Below, piece by piece: positions 25,001 through 35,800 of a DNA stretch of 64,000 nucleotides (position 1 is its first letter; every line of letters starts with the position of its first letter). The stretch comes from Streblospio benedicti (taxonomy: Eukaryota; Annelida; Polychaeta; Spionida; Spionidae), in assembly GCA_019095985.1 (NCBI GenBank), contig CM032664.1:27471569-27535568 (forward strand), in the 5' to 3' direction. The notes beneath the pieces are model-generated. The model had not been told where the DNA came from, did not search any database, and saw only the letters and a program-made list of their open reading frames with translations. Position numbers and translations under genes: made by a program.

Positions 25001-27644
25001 CGCGTCTACAGGTCAGTCAGCATGTCAGTCAGTCGGCAAATCAGTCTCTCAGTCGCATGAAACTAAGAATATTCTTACCATTCTGTTCAACTTGTATTGA
25101 ACTTGTTGACAAATCATTTTGATCGAAGCAAGTATGTAAGTGAAAGATAGAAATTTATTTAATATATTGAATGAATGTTTATGGCTAAAACGTTCCAATT
25201 ACAACATTTTATACTTGGTATGAATGAAAGTAGTCACTTTTGAAAATCGGTATATTAGTTAAATATACATGCGTGATAAAATACATTAGATGTACAAATA
25301 ATGTTTTTTATGCAACATATACCGATAATCAATAGTCATTAATTGAGAATCAATTGTCACTAATTGAATTCTTAAAACACATACAATAAAGGAGGATTGG
25401 TGTCCGCTTGACAAGTATGTTGTCATGTCACCCAAAATAAGTGGTCTTCTTAAAGTTGTCATAATAACTGTTTCATTGTAATTACCTTGTATATTCATTG
25501 ATATGCACGAGCCCAGTGTGGCAGCTAGGAAATATGAGGTCAGGTGATGAGTGGAGTGGTATGTATTTTGACATATACAAGTGACACAGAATGAAGTGTT
25601 TTATTACATAAACAAGTGTTTGTTCCCATTTTACACAAGTGATTGTTGTTCACTGCAGGCTGGCATCTATGAGGCGCTGAATAGCTGGCCGTCCACCAAC
25701 CCTCATGTCCAGGATGCCAGGGCCAGGCTCAACGCACAACTGTTTGACATCACAGCGGTGAGTTCACAAAGTCTATAATGAATAACATGAAGGCACCATA
25801 TACGTTTAGAGTGGGAATTATCTATTTTTTTCCATCTAATAGATCCAACAGAAAGACCAACACTTCTTCTGGCATGAATGTACATAGCTTTGACCACTCT
25901 CACAAGCCACTCCTTTCTCTGAAACAGCACAAACAGCATAATTTTTATGTGTATTACAATTGACGAGGTCACCTTCCTTCTTACTTTTGTATTGAAATGT
26001 GTTTTGATACTTTTGTGATCTGAACACTAATGACGTGAATTTTGCTTTGTTTTAGTTGTATGGGGAGTTTGCTGACAAGTTTGAGTTGTCCGAGTGTAAG
26101 CTGGCAATCATCCACTGTGCGGGACATTATGATCCCACACTGGTGGAGTCCTTGTGGCACAGTGTCATTGTCAAAGGTAGGTTTCAACACTGTGATCTCA
26201 TCTGTTCCCTTGTAAAATGGCACTTAGGGGAGATAGAGATTAATTTATAGAGCACTCGCAAGAAGATATTACTTGCGGAAAATAGCTAGTTACAAATTTT
26301 GTTTTCCATTTATCATAAATCAACATTGTCATATGTGAAAGCATTTAATTTAAAAAAAAAATTCTTTCCCTTTACATTTACAATAAACTTGTTACATATT
26401 TCAAATGTAATGAATTATGTTATATTTTTGTGAAAGTGTGTTTCACATTTCTTAGCCTATTTTATTACAAATTTTTCATAACTATTATCAAACAAATAAT
26501 GAAATAAGAATTCTAAATTTCTACTCAGAATTGACGTTGAGTGAAGGGCGGGATGCAAAAACCCGTATGAAAATGTTGGGAAACAAAATGGTTGCCAGAG
26601 GACGAGAATATGCAGCAAGTGACAAATATTTTCCTATAGGTACATGTATATTACTTTTTATTGATATTACTACAGTTTAGGTACTTATAGTAGACTGTTG
26701 ATTGGTATAAATATTTTGAAAAAAAAATACTATATAATTATTGGATTCAAAAATGTTAGTTCAATATCTGTAAAGTTTCAAAGGAAATTTTTTTTTAAGC
26801 CCTCTATATTTTGCTCACTATATAGCAGTTGCCATACATTGGTATTATTTTTTTCAGCATTCATCGTAAAATTTTTGGAGCAGCAGTCCTGTGAGCATGG
26901 ATTTGATGCTGTCAATGCAAAGTTTGTGTTCACAACCATGCAAGAAATTGGCATCACCTTACCCAAACTACATGAATTATATGACAGACTTTTTAAATCG
27001 AAGGTAAAGTATTGGATTATTAGATAGAGCCATATAGAAATTTGATCTTTGTCGAAATATTCAAATTATGATTTGCATGAATATAACTTTTTTACTTTTA
27101 TCTATTATTTACTGTACTTATTCTATCTGATGCATTTTTTTTCATTGCCAGGACCCATGCTGGAAAAGTTTAAGAAGGCCATATCATCTGTTGTACGTTC
27201 TACATCTTTTATTGGAAACATTTGCAGATTCACCAAATGTTGTTCCAGCTTATGAGAGGTTGGAATGTTAAATATATTTTTATGAACAATTCTTGTATTC
27301 CCATTCTGTATAAATTATGTAAAAATCTTCCCTGCCAACTATTAAAAGTTCCAAAATAGTGCTTTATTTGTAATTCATAAAGTTTTGACATTTAATTATT
27401 AGCAGTTAATTACTATTTGCAATTATTTTTACGAATTCTACCAATCTTGATGTATGGAAACTTAATTGATCCACTTTTTGAGATATTCTACTATATTTTC
27501 AATAGGCGGCCGTTTACCACCATATGCCTTGATTCAGTAGCCAACTACTTGGTGGAGCTCCAAGCAGAAAGCAGCTCAAATTCAGATGTGCGCAACCTCA
27601 ACTCCCTTTATAAAGACTTGCAAGCAAAACTTGAGCGACTGTGA
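7034..27644 (+). CDS. NUP155: Nuclear pore complex protein Nup155
   Basis: Nup155 is a scaffold nucleoporin of the inner ring, at the pore wall, needed for pore assembly. Identity rests on long collinear matches to the vertebrate protein: [81 protein letters not shown] and a C-terminus LQAKLERL. The first half is the beta-propeller (roughly residues 60-490), followed by a Ser/Gly/Pro-rich linker (exon 17621-17794) and a helical solenoid to the end. The 33 exons give about 1389 residues (human about 1391), although one internal exon is missing. Start: first ATG after the acceptor at 7025, fitting the family N-terminus. An AATAAA lies at 27698-27703. All junction phases agree except at the missing exon. 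Confidence 0.97.
9515..9760. mobile_element. Long foldback element in a NUP155 intron
   Basis: Two arms of about 100 bases (9515-9618 and 9658-9760) are near-perfect inverted copies, beginning ATCGTAGAAGG and ending CCTTCTACGAT, with a loop of about 40 bases. Arms carry GTGGAACGTCCACCGAAACG, which resembles stem II plus the GAAA of a hammerhead ribozyme. No coding capacity. It is a non-autonomous element inside the intron 9348-10102. Confidence 0.75.
11659..15781 (+). other. Largest NUP155 intron, mostly unremarkable
   Basis: The intron is 4.1 kb and AT-rich. Open frames near 12943-13600 and 14677-14916 have no splice logic with NUP155 and match nothing I know. The only structured part I see is the pogo-like element near its 3' end. 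Confidence 0.5.
15506..15726. mobile_element. Pogo/Tc1-like MITE with TA target site
   Basis: Terminal inverted repeats begin ACAGTGGAACCTGTGC (left) and, reverse-complemented, ACAGTGGAAGCTGTCC (right), each flanked by TA. The interior carries GTCCAC repeats and a second TIR-like stretch, ACAACCTCGTTTAACCC, possibly a nested copy. A degraded relative is at 3826-3970. Confidence 0.7.
15924..16791 (+). other. NUP155 intron that lacks an expected exon
   Basis: The family has roughly 25-35 residues, ending in a KKFVLLSAQ-like motif, between the segments encoded by the flanking exons. I find no such frame in this interval, and the phases of the flanks (1 out, 0 in) do not join. There is no N gap here. 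Either the exon was lost during assembly, it lies elsewhere, or its sequence has drifted beyond recognition. Confidence 0.6.
16967..17072. mobile_element. Palindromic TA-flanked MITE, copy 2
   Basis: Inverted arms TAGATGCGGTCGCTAGAG and its mate ending CCGTATCTA, centred on CACGTCACTAAAATGTACTTG. Same family as 6139-6242 and 23517-23620. It lies in a NUP155 intron. Confidence 0.7.
17921..18080. mobile_element. Foldback element with a hammerhead-like core in each arm
   Basis: Arms 17921-17984 and 18016-18080 are inverted copies (GTAGAAACCTGTCATTCTG against its complement) around a 31-base loop. Read on the minus strand the left arm contains CTGACGA (17981-17975), a GC-rich stem and GAAA (17956-17953), the order of the hammerhead ribozyme core. 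The right arm has CTGACAA and GAAA (18020-18048), so it deviates by one core base. I see no convincing cleavage-site pairing. Confidence 0.65.
19489..21135. mobile_element. Putative non-autonomous DNA transposon in a NUP155 intron
   Basis: The ends are a short imperfect inverted repeat, GGGCTCGCGCTAA at the left and GGGCTAGCGCTAGA (reverse-complemented) at the right, with GAATAT on both outer sides as a possible target duplication. The interior has self-similar GGGCGAGAGATTTT lines and GGCTAAA repeats but no transposase frame. hAT-type ancestry is only a guess. Confidence 0.45.
21157..21362 (+). mobile_element. 5'-truncated SINE copy
   Basis: Matches the 3' half of the SINEs at 4064-4542 and 5823-6396 (GAAGCCTCGTTAAAAGG, AAACAATAGCTAGTGTGATC, GGCTGCAGAGTATTA). 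The tRNA-like head is absent. It lies directly beside the putative transposon at 19489-21135. Confidence 0.7.
21630..21970. repeat. 23-base direct repeat duplicating a splice acceptor, enclosing a foldback
   Basis: The 23 bases starting CTAATACTTGTGG and ending GGTACAG occur at 21630-21652 and again at 21948-21970, where the last AG is the acceptor of the NUP155 exon 21971-22104. Between them lies a hairpin (arms 21651-21709 and 21799-21854) plus about 90 bases. The upstream copy therefore keeps an intact acceptor core. Confidence 0.8.
23517..23620. mobile_element. Palindromic TA-flanked MITE, copy 3
   Basis: Ends TAGATGCAAGC and CGCGTATCTA, with inner arms CCTCGACATACGTCA and TGACGTATGTCGATG around CACACGTACATTTTGGTTAC. 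Same family as the copies at 6139 and 16967, in a NUP155 intron. Confidence 0.7.
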
Positions 27645-27697
27645 TAATCGAAATATTTTAAAGTGAATTGCGTATTTTAGTGGTTAATGCATTTGAT

Positions 27698-27703
27698 AAT
27701 AAA
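27698..27703 (+). terminator. NUP155: Poly(A) signal of NUP155
   Basis: AATAAA lies 54 bases after the stop codon, a suitable distance for a short 3' untranslated region. Confidence 0.6.
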
Positions 27704-28000
27704 TATGAACTTGAAAGAAGTCTGAATGTGACTTATTGACATTATGTTTATGGAAAATGTACTGACATGATCAGTGAAAGGCATATGAGAAGCACGAACA
27801 AAAACAGGAATAGTTTTTATTGATGACGGTGTGGTTGACTGACGTGTAGTGTCCATTAATCATCACAATTATATGAATGGTCCATCATTATTATTATTGT
27901 CAATGCTTGTGTGTAAAAGCTGTCTTATTGTTCAAAGGGTAACGTGCTTGCATGGTTTACACTCAGATAAAATCATTCATGTTAACATTTTATTAGCCAA

Positions 28001-28612
28001 TGCTATTTAAAATAATTAAATACGTTTAGCATCTGGAAAACATATTTACAATGTACATTCTGAGAAAACTATATCATTGTGCAAATAAAATATATTTACA
28101 ATTAAACTGTACATATTATATTATGTATTCTCCAAAATTTTAACTATCACAGAATTTGCAATTAATTATTAGGTACATACTTACAACTATCACAGAATTC
28201 ACATTAAATTGCCAGGTACATTGCTAGTAATATTTTGAAAATTAAAAGTATCACAAAATTCGCAAGTAAAAATTGCATTAGTACAAATACTGACTAGATA
28301 ACTTTTTTAATCGACGCTATTTGAAATAAATACGTTTAGCATCTGGAAAACCTTTGCCATTTACATTCTAATTGAGAAAAGTATATCATTGTTCAAATAA
28401 AATATATTACAATTAAACTGTACATATTACATTATGTGTTCTCTAAAATTTTAACTATCACAGAATTCGCAATTAATTATTAGGTACATATTTATAACTG
28501 TCACAGAATTTACAATAAATTGCCAGGTTCATTGCTGGTAATATTTTGAAAACTAAAAGTATCACAAAATTTGCACGTAAAAAGTGCATTAGTACAAATA
28601 CTGAATAGATAT
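28001..28612. repeat. Tandem duplication of about 305 bases between two convergent genes
   Basis: Units of about 28001-28305 and 28311-28612 align along their whole length (TACGTTTAGCATCTGGAAAA, CAATTAAACTGTACATATTA, CAATTAATTATTAGGTACAT, TGCATTAGTACAAATACTG), with scattered substitutions and small gaps. It fills the space between the 3' ends of NUP155 and the minus-strand gene. Confidence 0.8.
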
Positions 28613-28693
28613 GTCACTAATGGACTAGAATCAATAGATGTACATATAGTTAAAAATAGGTATATAGTCTGTCAAGTTCTGTTCTGAAATAGT

Positions 28694-30110
28694 TTATAAA
28701 TTGCTACTTTCTTTGACAGCGTTTTTCTTATGAACTGTGTACTTGATTTTTCCTGAGACTATGTTTTTGATTTCCATCTCTGAGGCATCTCTCCAAGTTG
28801 TTTTTCCATCTTGTATGCCGCAAAGAACTTTTATTTTTGGTATTTTCCCCTGCAACTGATCCATTAGTTCAGCAGCTGGTTTTTCTGGTTTTATTTCTAT
28901 AACATTTTCAACATGTGTAGCTGGAGTTTGCACCTTAGTTATTCCAGTGTGACTTACAAAATTGCTTTTACCTGTATTGGGTTTTTTTTTAGAAGCATTG
29001 TAATTTATACTTTTACATTGCATAGCTAGCTTCTCTTTTACATCAAGAAATGATTCCAGCGTATTCTTATTTCCTACTTTATCCAAACCTAGTGAATTAG
29101 CTGTTTTCTCTTGATCAATTTTTCTATCAACATCTCTCAAAATTTCCCGAAATTGATTTGTGTTAATTCGAAGACATTTACGCCACTGCTTGCTCACATT
29201 TTGCATTAATTTTACAAGAGAACTGGGTGGTTGAAGGCTTTCTTTAAAACGTCTCCTTAGAACTTTATAGTATGCAGCATAGGGATTTTCATTTATGTTT
29301 GGAAAACCACCTTTTCTTTGACTACTCCAACAAGAGGGACAAGCGACTGGTAAAGGGTGGATTTTTACACGTCTATTATGAGCTTCAGAGTTTGGGCATG
29401 TGCTCAAAGGAGTAGGTGTTTGACAAATTGGAAATATAGAAGTGTCCATTCCATGATTTGCCCAGTCTACTAATCCATAATGTTGCAGACCAATTCCTAA
29501 TGACCAAATATCTGGAATCTCTTGAGTGCTGGCGGATTTCTGATCATCACCATGATTATCGAAATAGCCAACTGGTTCTTGTTTGATATTATTAAGAACA
29601 TCAGGTATATGAAGAAATTGTTGATCATTTTGTTGACATTTGTCTCCATCAGTAGTACTGTCATTTTTCTGTGAACTGTTAGAATAATGCTGGCAGTGGA
29701 TCTGCCATGGAGGTGTACAAGCATGAGCTAGAAATCTATCATCAACTTGAACCTTAAACTTTGCGTTTCTCATCAAGATGTTGTAGTATGTTGGGTTACT
29801 ATCCTTATACTTACTGTATTCCTAAAAAATAAAGAGTAGTTAATTAGATCTAAATCTATTAAGTTTTTCCATGTCGAGAGGATTTTAATTTACTCTGAAA
29901 CACGTACTCATACAACTGTCAAGTTTATTGTAAACATTAAAAGTCCAATATATTATAGAACACCATATTGAATAATACTTATTGTTTTTAATAAAATAGT
30001 ACAAAGTTCCTCATTATTCTAATCTGTATTAGTTAAATTTGATAATTAACTCACTAGTCCATTTTTTCCCATTTTGTTTACAGATCATATATATTTAACC
30101 CAACCCCACA

Positions 30111-30152
<42 letters not shown>

Positions 30153-30572
30153 TCCCCTTAGATATCTACAATGCCAATTGTTAAGTCTCAAAATTAAATC
30201 ATTGCTGTACTCTTAGGAAGTCAAATGATATATTTTTATTATGTTAACTATTCTTTTAGACTAATGTAGTTTGAGATAACTTGGAATTTGTTTATTCTAC
30301 ATGCTATTGTTTATAAACAATATGAATTTATTCTACTGCAGTATTGAGTCGAATTATGATTAGTACTTTAGTACTATTTAATAACTCATATTAACCTTAT
30401 TCAAATAACAAGACGTGCTTACCAGGGCATTGATAGTTTCACACATTTCTCCATCTAATTTCCAATTTTGTAAATCATTTTCAGTAACGTATCCATTATA
30501 TTGTTGTTTTCTTTGAGGAGAAGTTTTCTCGTGCGGCGATTTGTTGGGTACATTGAAGAAAGCTTCTGCCAT
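28694..30572 (-). CDS. Unnamed 425-residue protein with a divergent HMG-box-like segment
   Basis: Coding exons are 30572-30423 (50 codons, start MAEAFFNVPN) and 29821-28694 (375 codons plus stop), joined in phase 0 through good donor (gtaagc) and acceptor (ttttttag) sites. An upstream acceptor at 30617 and a donor at 30717 suggest a non-coding first exon above 30718. Residues about 226-290 (near 29290-29100) follow the HMG-box spacing: NPYAAYY, a basic LRRRFK, SKQW with the tryptophan 34 positions after the asparagine, then F 11 positions later. Before it is a CPSC pair with two further cysteines, possibly metal binding. The rest is low in recognisable order, with a lysine-rich C-terminus. 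If the HMG box is real the protein may bind DNA in the nucleus; this is inference. It is convergent with NUP155. Confidence 0.75.
30112..30149. repeat. CA microsatellite
   Basis: An uninterrupted run of AC dinucleotides in the intron-upstream region of the minus-strand gene at 28694-30572. Confidence 0.95.
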
Positions 30573-31089
30573 CTCTCTTACTGATCTTTTTTGTTTCTTT
30601 TTCTCTTTTTGAAAAGCTACGATCAAAATCAAATTATTAATCTCAAGTTTGTAAATGTTTGTTGACTTTCTCCAACAGCAACAACTCCCAAACAATTACT
30701 GGCACTTTACGTTGCACCTGTATTAATTAACGTGTCTTTGATCTTTGCTACGTCAAACGTTAACCAGACGCCATTTGTACGTATCTGTGGCAAGGTTGAT
30801 CGTTTGCAATGACTATAATGAGTTTAATTATAACAGCTTAGAAGTTACACCAATTATCATTTGGTATTTCCTTTTTCTCGTGGAAGACTGAGTACTTAAT
30901 TTAATACTATTACTATCATTAGTTATTTTGATATGATTATATAAACATTTCATTTATAAAAAAAATATAGACCTAGAAGGTAAAATACATGACCAGCATC
31001 AGAACATGACGAGAAAGATTATGAGATTTAATGTGTCATAAAGATTGATAGGAGATTTTGATTGAAAATGTTCATAAGGTCTATTCCAA

Positions 31090-31610
31090 TCAGGGCCCGG
31101 CCGTGCTATTTTTGCTCAACCCGATACCCCGTCATCATGGCCATGCGCAGTCTGCCAATCTCGCGGTGGGGTGAGGCGGGGGGGGAGGGGGGGTCGGTGT
31201 CTCCTCAAAAATGGGTATAGGTGTGCCATTTTGAATGTCGAAACGGTACCCATTGATATATTAATTTGGCATATAAAAGTGACCCATGTCTATACCTTGA
31301 TGATGAAAAAGTGACCCTTGGCTGATAGGCCTACCTATTAAAAAATGAAAGTACATAACGTTAACAATTTATCAAGAAAATAGTTTTTAAAAAATCAGTA
31401 TTAAACAAAATGAAACTTCCACTAACAATAGCTGTACATTTAGTTTCAAACCCACAGCTAAACAAAAAATCACAAAATTTAGAACCATAACTATACCAAA
31501 GATCAAAAAATTTAGACCCATCACTATACCTGAGATGTCCAAAATGGTGACCCATAGAAATGGCACACTTGTACTACCCGACATATATTAGGACCCCCCC
31601 CCCCGAGCTG
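31090..31610. mobile_element. Likely degraded non-autonomous repeat
   Basis: Low-complexity lines built from GTGACCC and GTGTGCCATT. The left end reads TAGGTGTGCCATTTTGAA and the right end, reverse-complemented, reads CAAGTGTGCCATTTCTATGG, an inverted-repeat arrangement. Ends are not exact and no frame is supported. Between here and 32113 I see nothing further. Confidence 0.35.
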
Positions 31611-32113
31611 CCAGTAAAATGTGGTCATGTTTAAATCGGGCAATTTGTCCCTAGGCGCATTAAGTAACCTGTTTGTTCATTAGCCATTGAAGGTGTACAA
31701 GTATTTTTTCTAAATACATGGCAATTCGCCCGGACGACTAATGAAATGCGGGTCTTTCTCGTCCAGGCGCATCATATACGACGCAACCCCCTCATTCATC
31801 ATTGCAGCGGGGGATCTACGGATGGCCCGTTTCATGTGCCAGGCCACCATTGGAATGAAAAAACAAAACAACTACAAACCTTTGTCTACATGCCCTTGGG
31901 CACGCCTCTGCTGGTGATCGAAATGCACCCATTTAGCCACAGCAAGGTGCCATCTATCAAATGTTATAGATAGACGTATATGGTTCTGAAGAACCCCGAA
32001 TTGGTGAAGATGAAATGCACCTAGCTATTGGCATTGTAATATAGGATTGTGTTCATGTGGTGCATTGCTAATCATGCGATGGTTTTAGAAATAAAGACAA
32101 AAAATAACAATAA

Positions 32114-32455
32114 CAAACTACCGTACATATCATTGTGATGCACAGAAACACTCATTATACAATAGACAAGATTTATCCACCCAGCTTAAGTAATTGAATA
32201 AGCAAGTCATAGTGACGTTGATAAAAAATATCAAGTCAAAGTGTCATGGGATAAATTTATCAACATTGTAAATAAAACCCATCAAAAACCCAACTACAAA
32301 CTACCCTACATATGATAATTCCGATGTACATAAACACTTATTACAGAATAAACAAGACTTAACCATTACACTTTTAAATAAGCAAGTCATAGTGTTGATG
32401 ACTAAATTTATCAAGTCATAGTGACATGGTTTAAATTTATAAAGCTTGCAACAAA
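32114..32455. repeat. Two tandem units of about 180 bases
   Basis: Units starting CAAACTACCGTACATAT (32114) and CAAACTACCCTACATAT (32296) share ACACTCATTATACAATAGAC-like and AAGCAAGTCATAGTG blocks. They lie just beyond the 3' end of the FRRS1-like gene. Confidence 0.65.
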
Positions 32456-32659
32456 CATTTTTCCTAATATTTGGTAGGGTGCGCGTGTGTCCCCGTGTGC
32501 TTGCGAGCGTCTGCACTGTGCGCATGTGTGGTGTCTGTTGATTTTTTTTAATTATTTTTTTATATTTGGGTTGCGGGGTTTTCTGTTTTGCTTCTTTGTT
32601 CTTTTTCTTTTTCTTCCTTTTTCTTTGTTTTCTCAGTTAAATAGCATACGTAGACTTAC

Positions 32660-32665
32660 TTTATT
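32660..32665 (-). terminator. Poly(A) signal of the FRRS1-like gene
   Basis: AATAAA on the minus strand, 177 bases past the stop codon at 32844-32842. Confidence 0.5.
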
Positions 32666-32841
32666 TCACGGTCATTTAGCTACTATTATGTACAACTGTA
32701 ATTACTACACATATCCTTTTTTATCAGTTTGCATAATAAAATCATATATCTCAAGATATGAACTAGAATTTCTTCTCTTTGAACTGTCAATTGCATTCAT
32801 ACACGAACGCAGGCTTTGGTGTCCTTTTGCATACTCAGAAG

Positions 32842-35800
32842 TTAGTTCTGACAAACTCCAATGATGACAGCGATGGCACATGCTAGGACTCCCATGGCGT
32901 GAACCGCTATCAAAGTCGCTTTAAATCTGCTTCCCTGTGGACGAAAAAAAAATCCAACATATGATTACATACACACACAGAATAGATGAAGATGATAATG
33001 GATAGTATATTTAGAAAAAATGTACTCACAACTTTTCGAGTTTCTTGTTGGTTGGCGTACTCAGGACTGTTCATATCCACCAGGTTTGAAGATGACGGTG
33101 TCTGCGGCATGCCTTTCAAACTGAACGATCTCCCTTTAGAGACTACAAAGAGTTATGGTTTTTCAAGCACAGACTTTTACACATTTTACGGGCCAATTGA
33201 AGCACAAAAAACGGGGAAAAAACAAAAACAAAATAAAAAAATAAAACCATGTTAATTCACCTATATAAAGAATATTCATTTTTGAGTTGATAAATCTTTG
33301 AGTGTTTGATCTGAATGTCCGTAATTGCATGTGAGTACTTTAATAATAAGCAGTATTATATCTCTTAAATTAGTATGATGCACGCACATCCACCCCTCAT
33401 TCTAATCTCTCACACACACCCCGCCCCATGCGCACGTATCATCCTACCATGATACTTACCTATGCTTTTGAATGCACAATGGGCATGCCATGACAAAACT
33501 ATTTCTATCAGAATATGCCAACAGATATAGACTAGGACCACCCACTGACACCAGCTAGCAGCTTGCGCCTTTGGAAGGTTCACGCCGAGCCAAATTGTAG
33601 CCGCTAAAGTCAAAAGAAACACAGTAAAAATTACTATTTTTCTGAAATATTTTCACATACATGTGAATATAAAACGAGTCGCAGACGTACAAGTATTTAT
33701 CGGTTTGGAGTTTTTAAACTAGCTATAAGTGACAGTTCTATGATCAAATATGAATGGAGCGGGTCTAGAGATGAGCATTTACCTCTTATAGGCCTATATA
33801 CATATTTCAAAAAAGGTGTATTATGTGCATAGAGTGAATTATGTGGGTCTGGTTTTGATCATGGGGCCCAGCATCATGGGATGGGTGTGTCGTATGTATA
33901 CCAAAATGATCTATAACCACTATTGGTCTACCACACACATTACTACGATTACTATATCGATATACAATGTATAGTAATGGTAGTAATTATGTGTATGGTA
34001 TGGTGTTTGTAAATCATAGTAGTATACATACCCCCCCCCCCCATGATGCAGGGGCCCATGGTTTTTATTGCAACAAGCCCGACATAGATACACAGTAATT
34101 AATCTACAAATGTAACTGGCCTTATTTTTGTACCTTTGTTGATAAGACAGTTAGTCAAGAACGTTGATATAGATTACCAAGAATAAGATAACGGTCGTAT
34201 TGCTGACATGACTGATAAATACAAGATCAAAATGATACCTGCAAGAATGTGCGCGCCCTGTCCCACCAGAAAGTGGGCCCAGTTGAAGTAAACTCTGTGA
34301 GCGTCATTTGGAGCGCATCGGAATAATGCCATGATGGGCTAAGGGCAGGGAATATAAAAACATTTTAATAGAACATATTGATAGTACTCCTGTAAAATTT
34401 GGTGTTTTGTTTGTTTGTTGTTTGTTTGTTGTTTGTTTGTTTGAACGTGTATTGTAATTCTCGGTAGCCACAAGTTCTTATGATTATCCTGGAGTGGTTC
34501 TTCTCATACATCATTCAACAAATATATGCGCCGCCAGTGCTGTGACATACAATATAGGTACATGTAAATGATAAGGCACCCATTGCATGATCTGTAAGTG
34601 ATCATTTCAGCAAAGCCGTTGTAAGTTATCCGAATTCTATCATTCTATTTGTGGGATACTTACATTTGTAATTACTAAGAACGTCACAATTATGCCCAGA
34701 ATTGGATGTGCCTTCCACGGTAACTTAGTTAAATGCTGAAATAATACAATAACGTGTTTCACTACGTGTATAACATGTAATAGCGTGGATAAATGATTTA
34801 ATGATTGAACAAGTCATAAATTGAATGAATGACATACACTCGCATAGCCCCCAACTTCGACGAATATGATGATAAACCCAGCCATTGTAAACAGAAACAC
34901 AAGCACCATAAGTGGCCGATGGATCTGCAAAGCAAACCTTTTTTAGAGTGTGTGGTAAGACGTAACATGTCATTGAGCTCAATGCAATTCATATAAATTC
35001 TGCATTGCTGCAATATTGAAGAAATATATCATGGTTTTTGAGGAATCAATGCCCGAATTCGCGAATATTGGTCGAGAATCAATGCCCAAATTTCGGGCAT
35101 TGATTCATGCATATTGACCTCAAAACCATGACATATTTCTTCAATCAGAGACCAGCATTGAGGGGTGTGTCTTCAACAGAGTGGTATAATGGCTTGTATT
35201 TTCAAAACAACCAACCTGGAACCAAATTTGTTTTCCAAACCAAGCCCGCTGTGCAAACGCAGGTTTGAAATGTCGGGGCATAAGAACGCCAACGCTGGCG
35301 AAAACCATCCAGGCGAGGATCATGAGACATGCTGCAAGAGGCGTAAATGTTCAGTATTGAATTTTACTGTGAGCTAAATGGCGAAAAAAAAACATGTGAC
35401 GAAATGATTATTCTTCAGCAAGCAACTAATCTTTGGTGCAACATTATGGCAGTCATAGGCAGATCCAGGTTTTCGGAAAAGGGGGGGGGCGCACCTAAGG
35501 AAAAGAGGGGGCTCACTTACGGGATTTCATGAAAAACCCTATGAAAATGAAGTATTTTTTTGGGGAAGGGGGCCCCCTGCGCCCCTGGATCTGCCTCTGG
35601 CAGTTAACAATGACCATGACACAACATATGAACAATGGCTACAGAACTGCGAATGATTCGGTTTCAATATTCAGGACTGTATGATTCTGATCGTTAGTGT
35701 TGTGTATGTGTATCGATTATGACTATGCATAACATGTATATTCATATCCTAATAGCTAAGGGTTTAGTTGACTAGTAGACTACTCATTACTAGGGATGGT

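Larger units (their letters stand above)
7026..27644 (+). other. NUP155: NUP155 exon map
   Basis: Exons read from frame, splice borders and family match: 7026-7181, 7719-7856, 8032-8128, 8216-8379, 8682-8839, 9033-9138, 9274-9347, 10103-10194, 10509-10606, 10891-11043, 11558-11658, 15782-15923, 16792-16899, 17179-17326, 17621-17794, 18550-18689, 18860-18972, 19222-19355, 21971-22104, 22565-22624, 22777-22908, 23201-23275, 23401-23460, 23729-23865, 24083-24233, 24429-24688, 24861-25011, 25659-25757, 26056-26176, 26529-26639, 26858-27003, 27152-27258, 27506-27644. All have AG acceptors and GT donors. Every phase is continuous except 15923 to 16792, which leaves phase 1 and enters phase 0. Confidence 0.9.

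Noticed and set aside
28694-29776. The 425-residue protein as a MIIP homologue
   Set aside because: A few matching residues around a Cys-x-x-Cys segment do not extend; the HMG-box-like spacing is the better clue, and no name is justified.
30112-30149. CRISPR-like or structured repeat
   Set aside because: It is a plain CA microsatellite in an animal genome.
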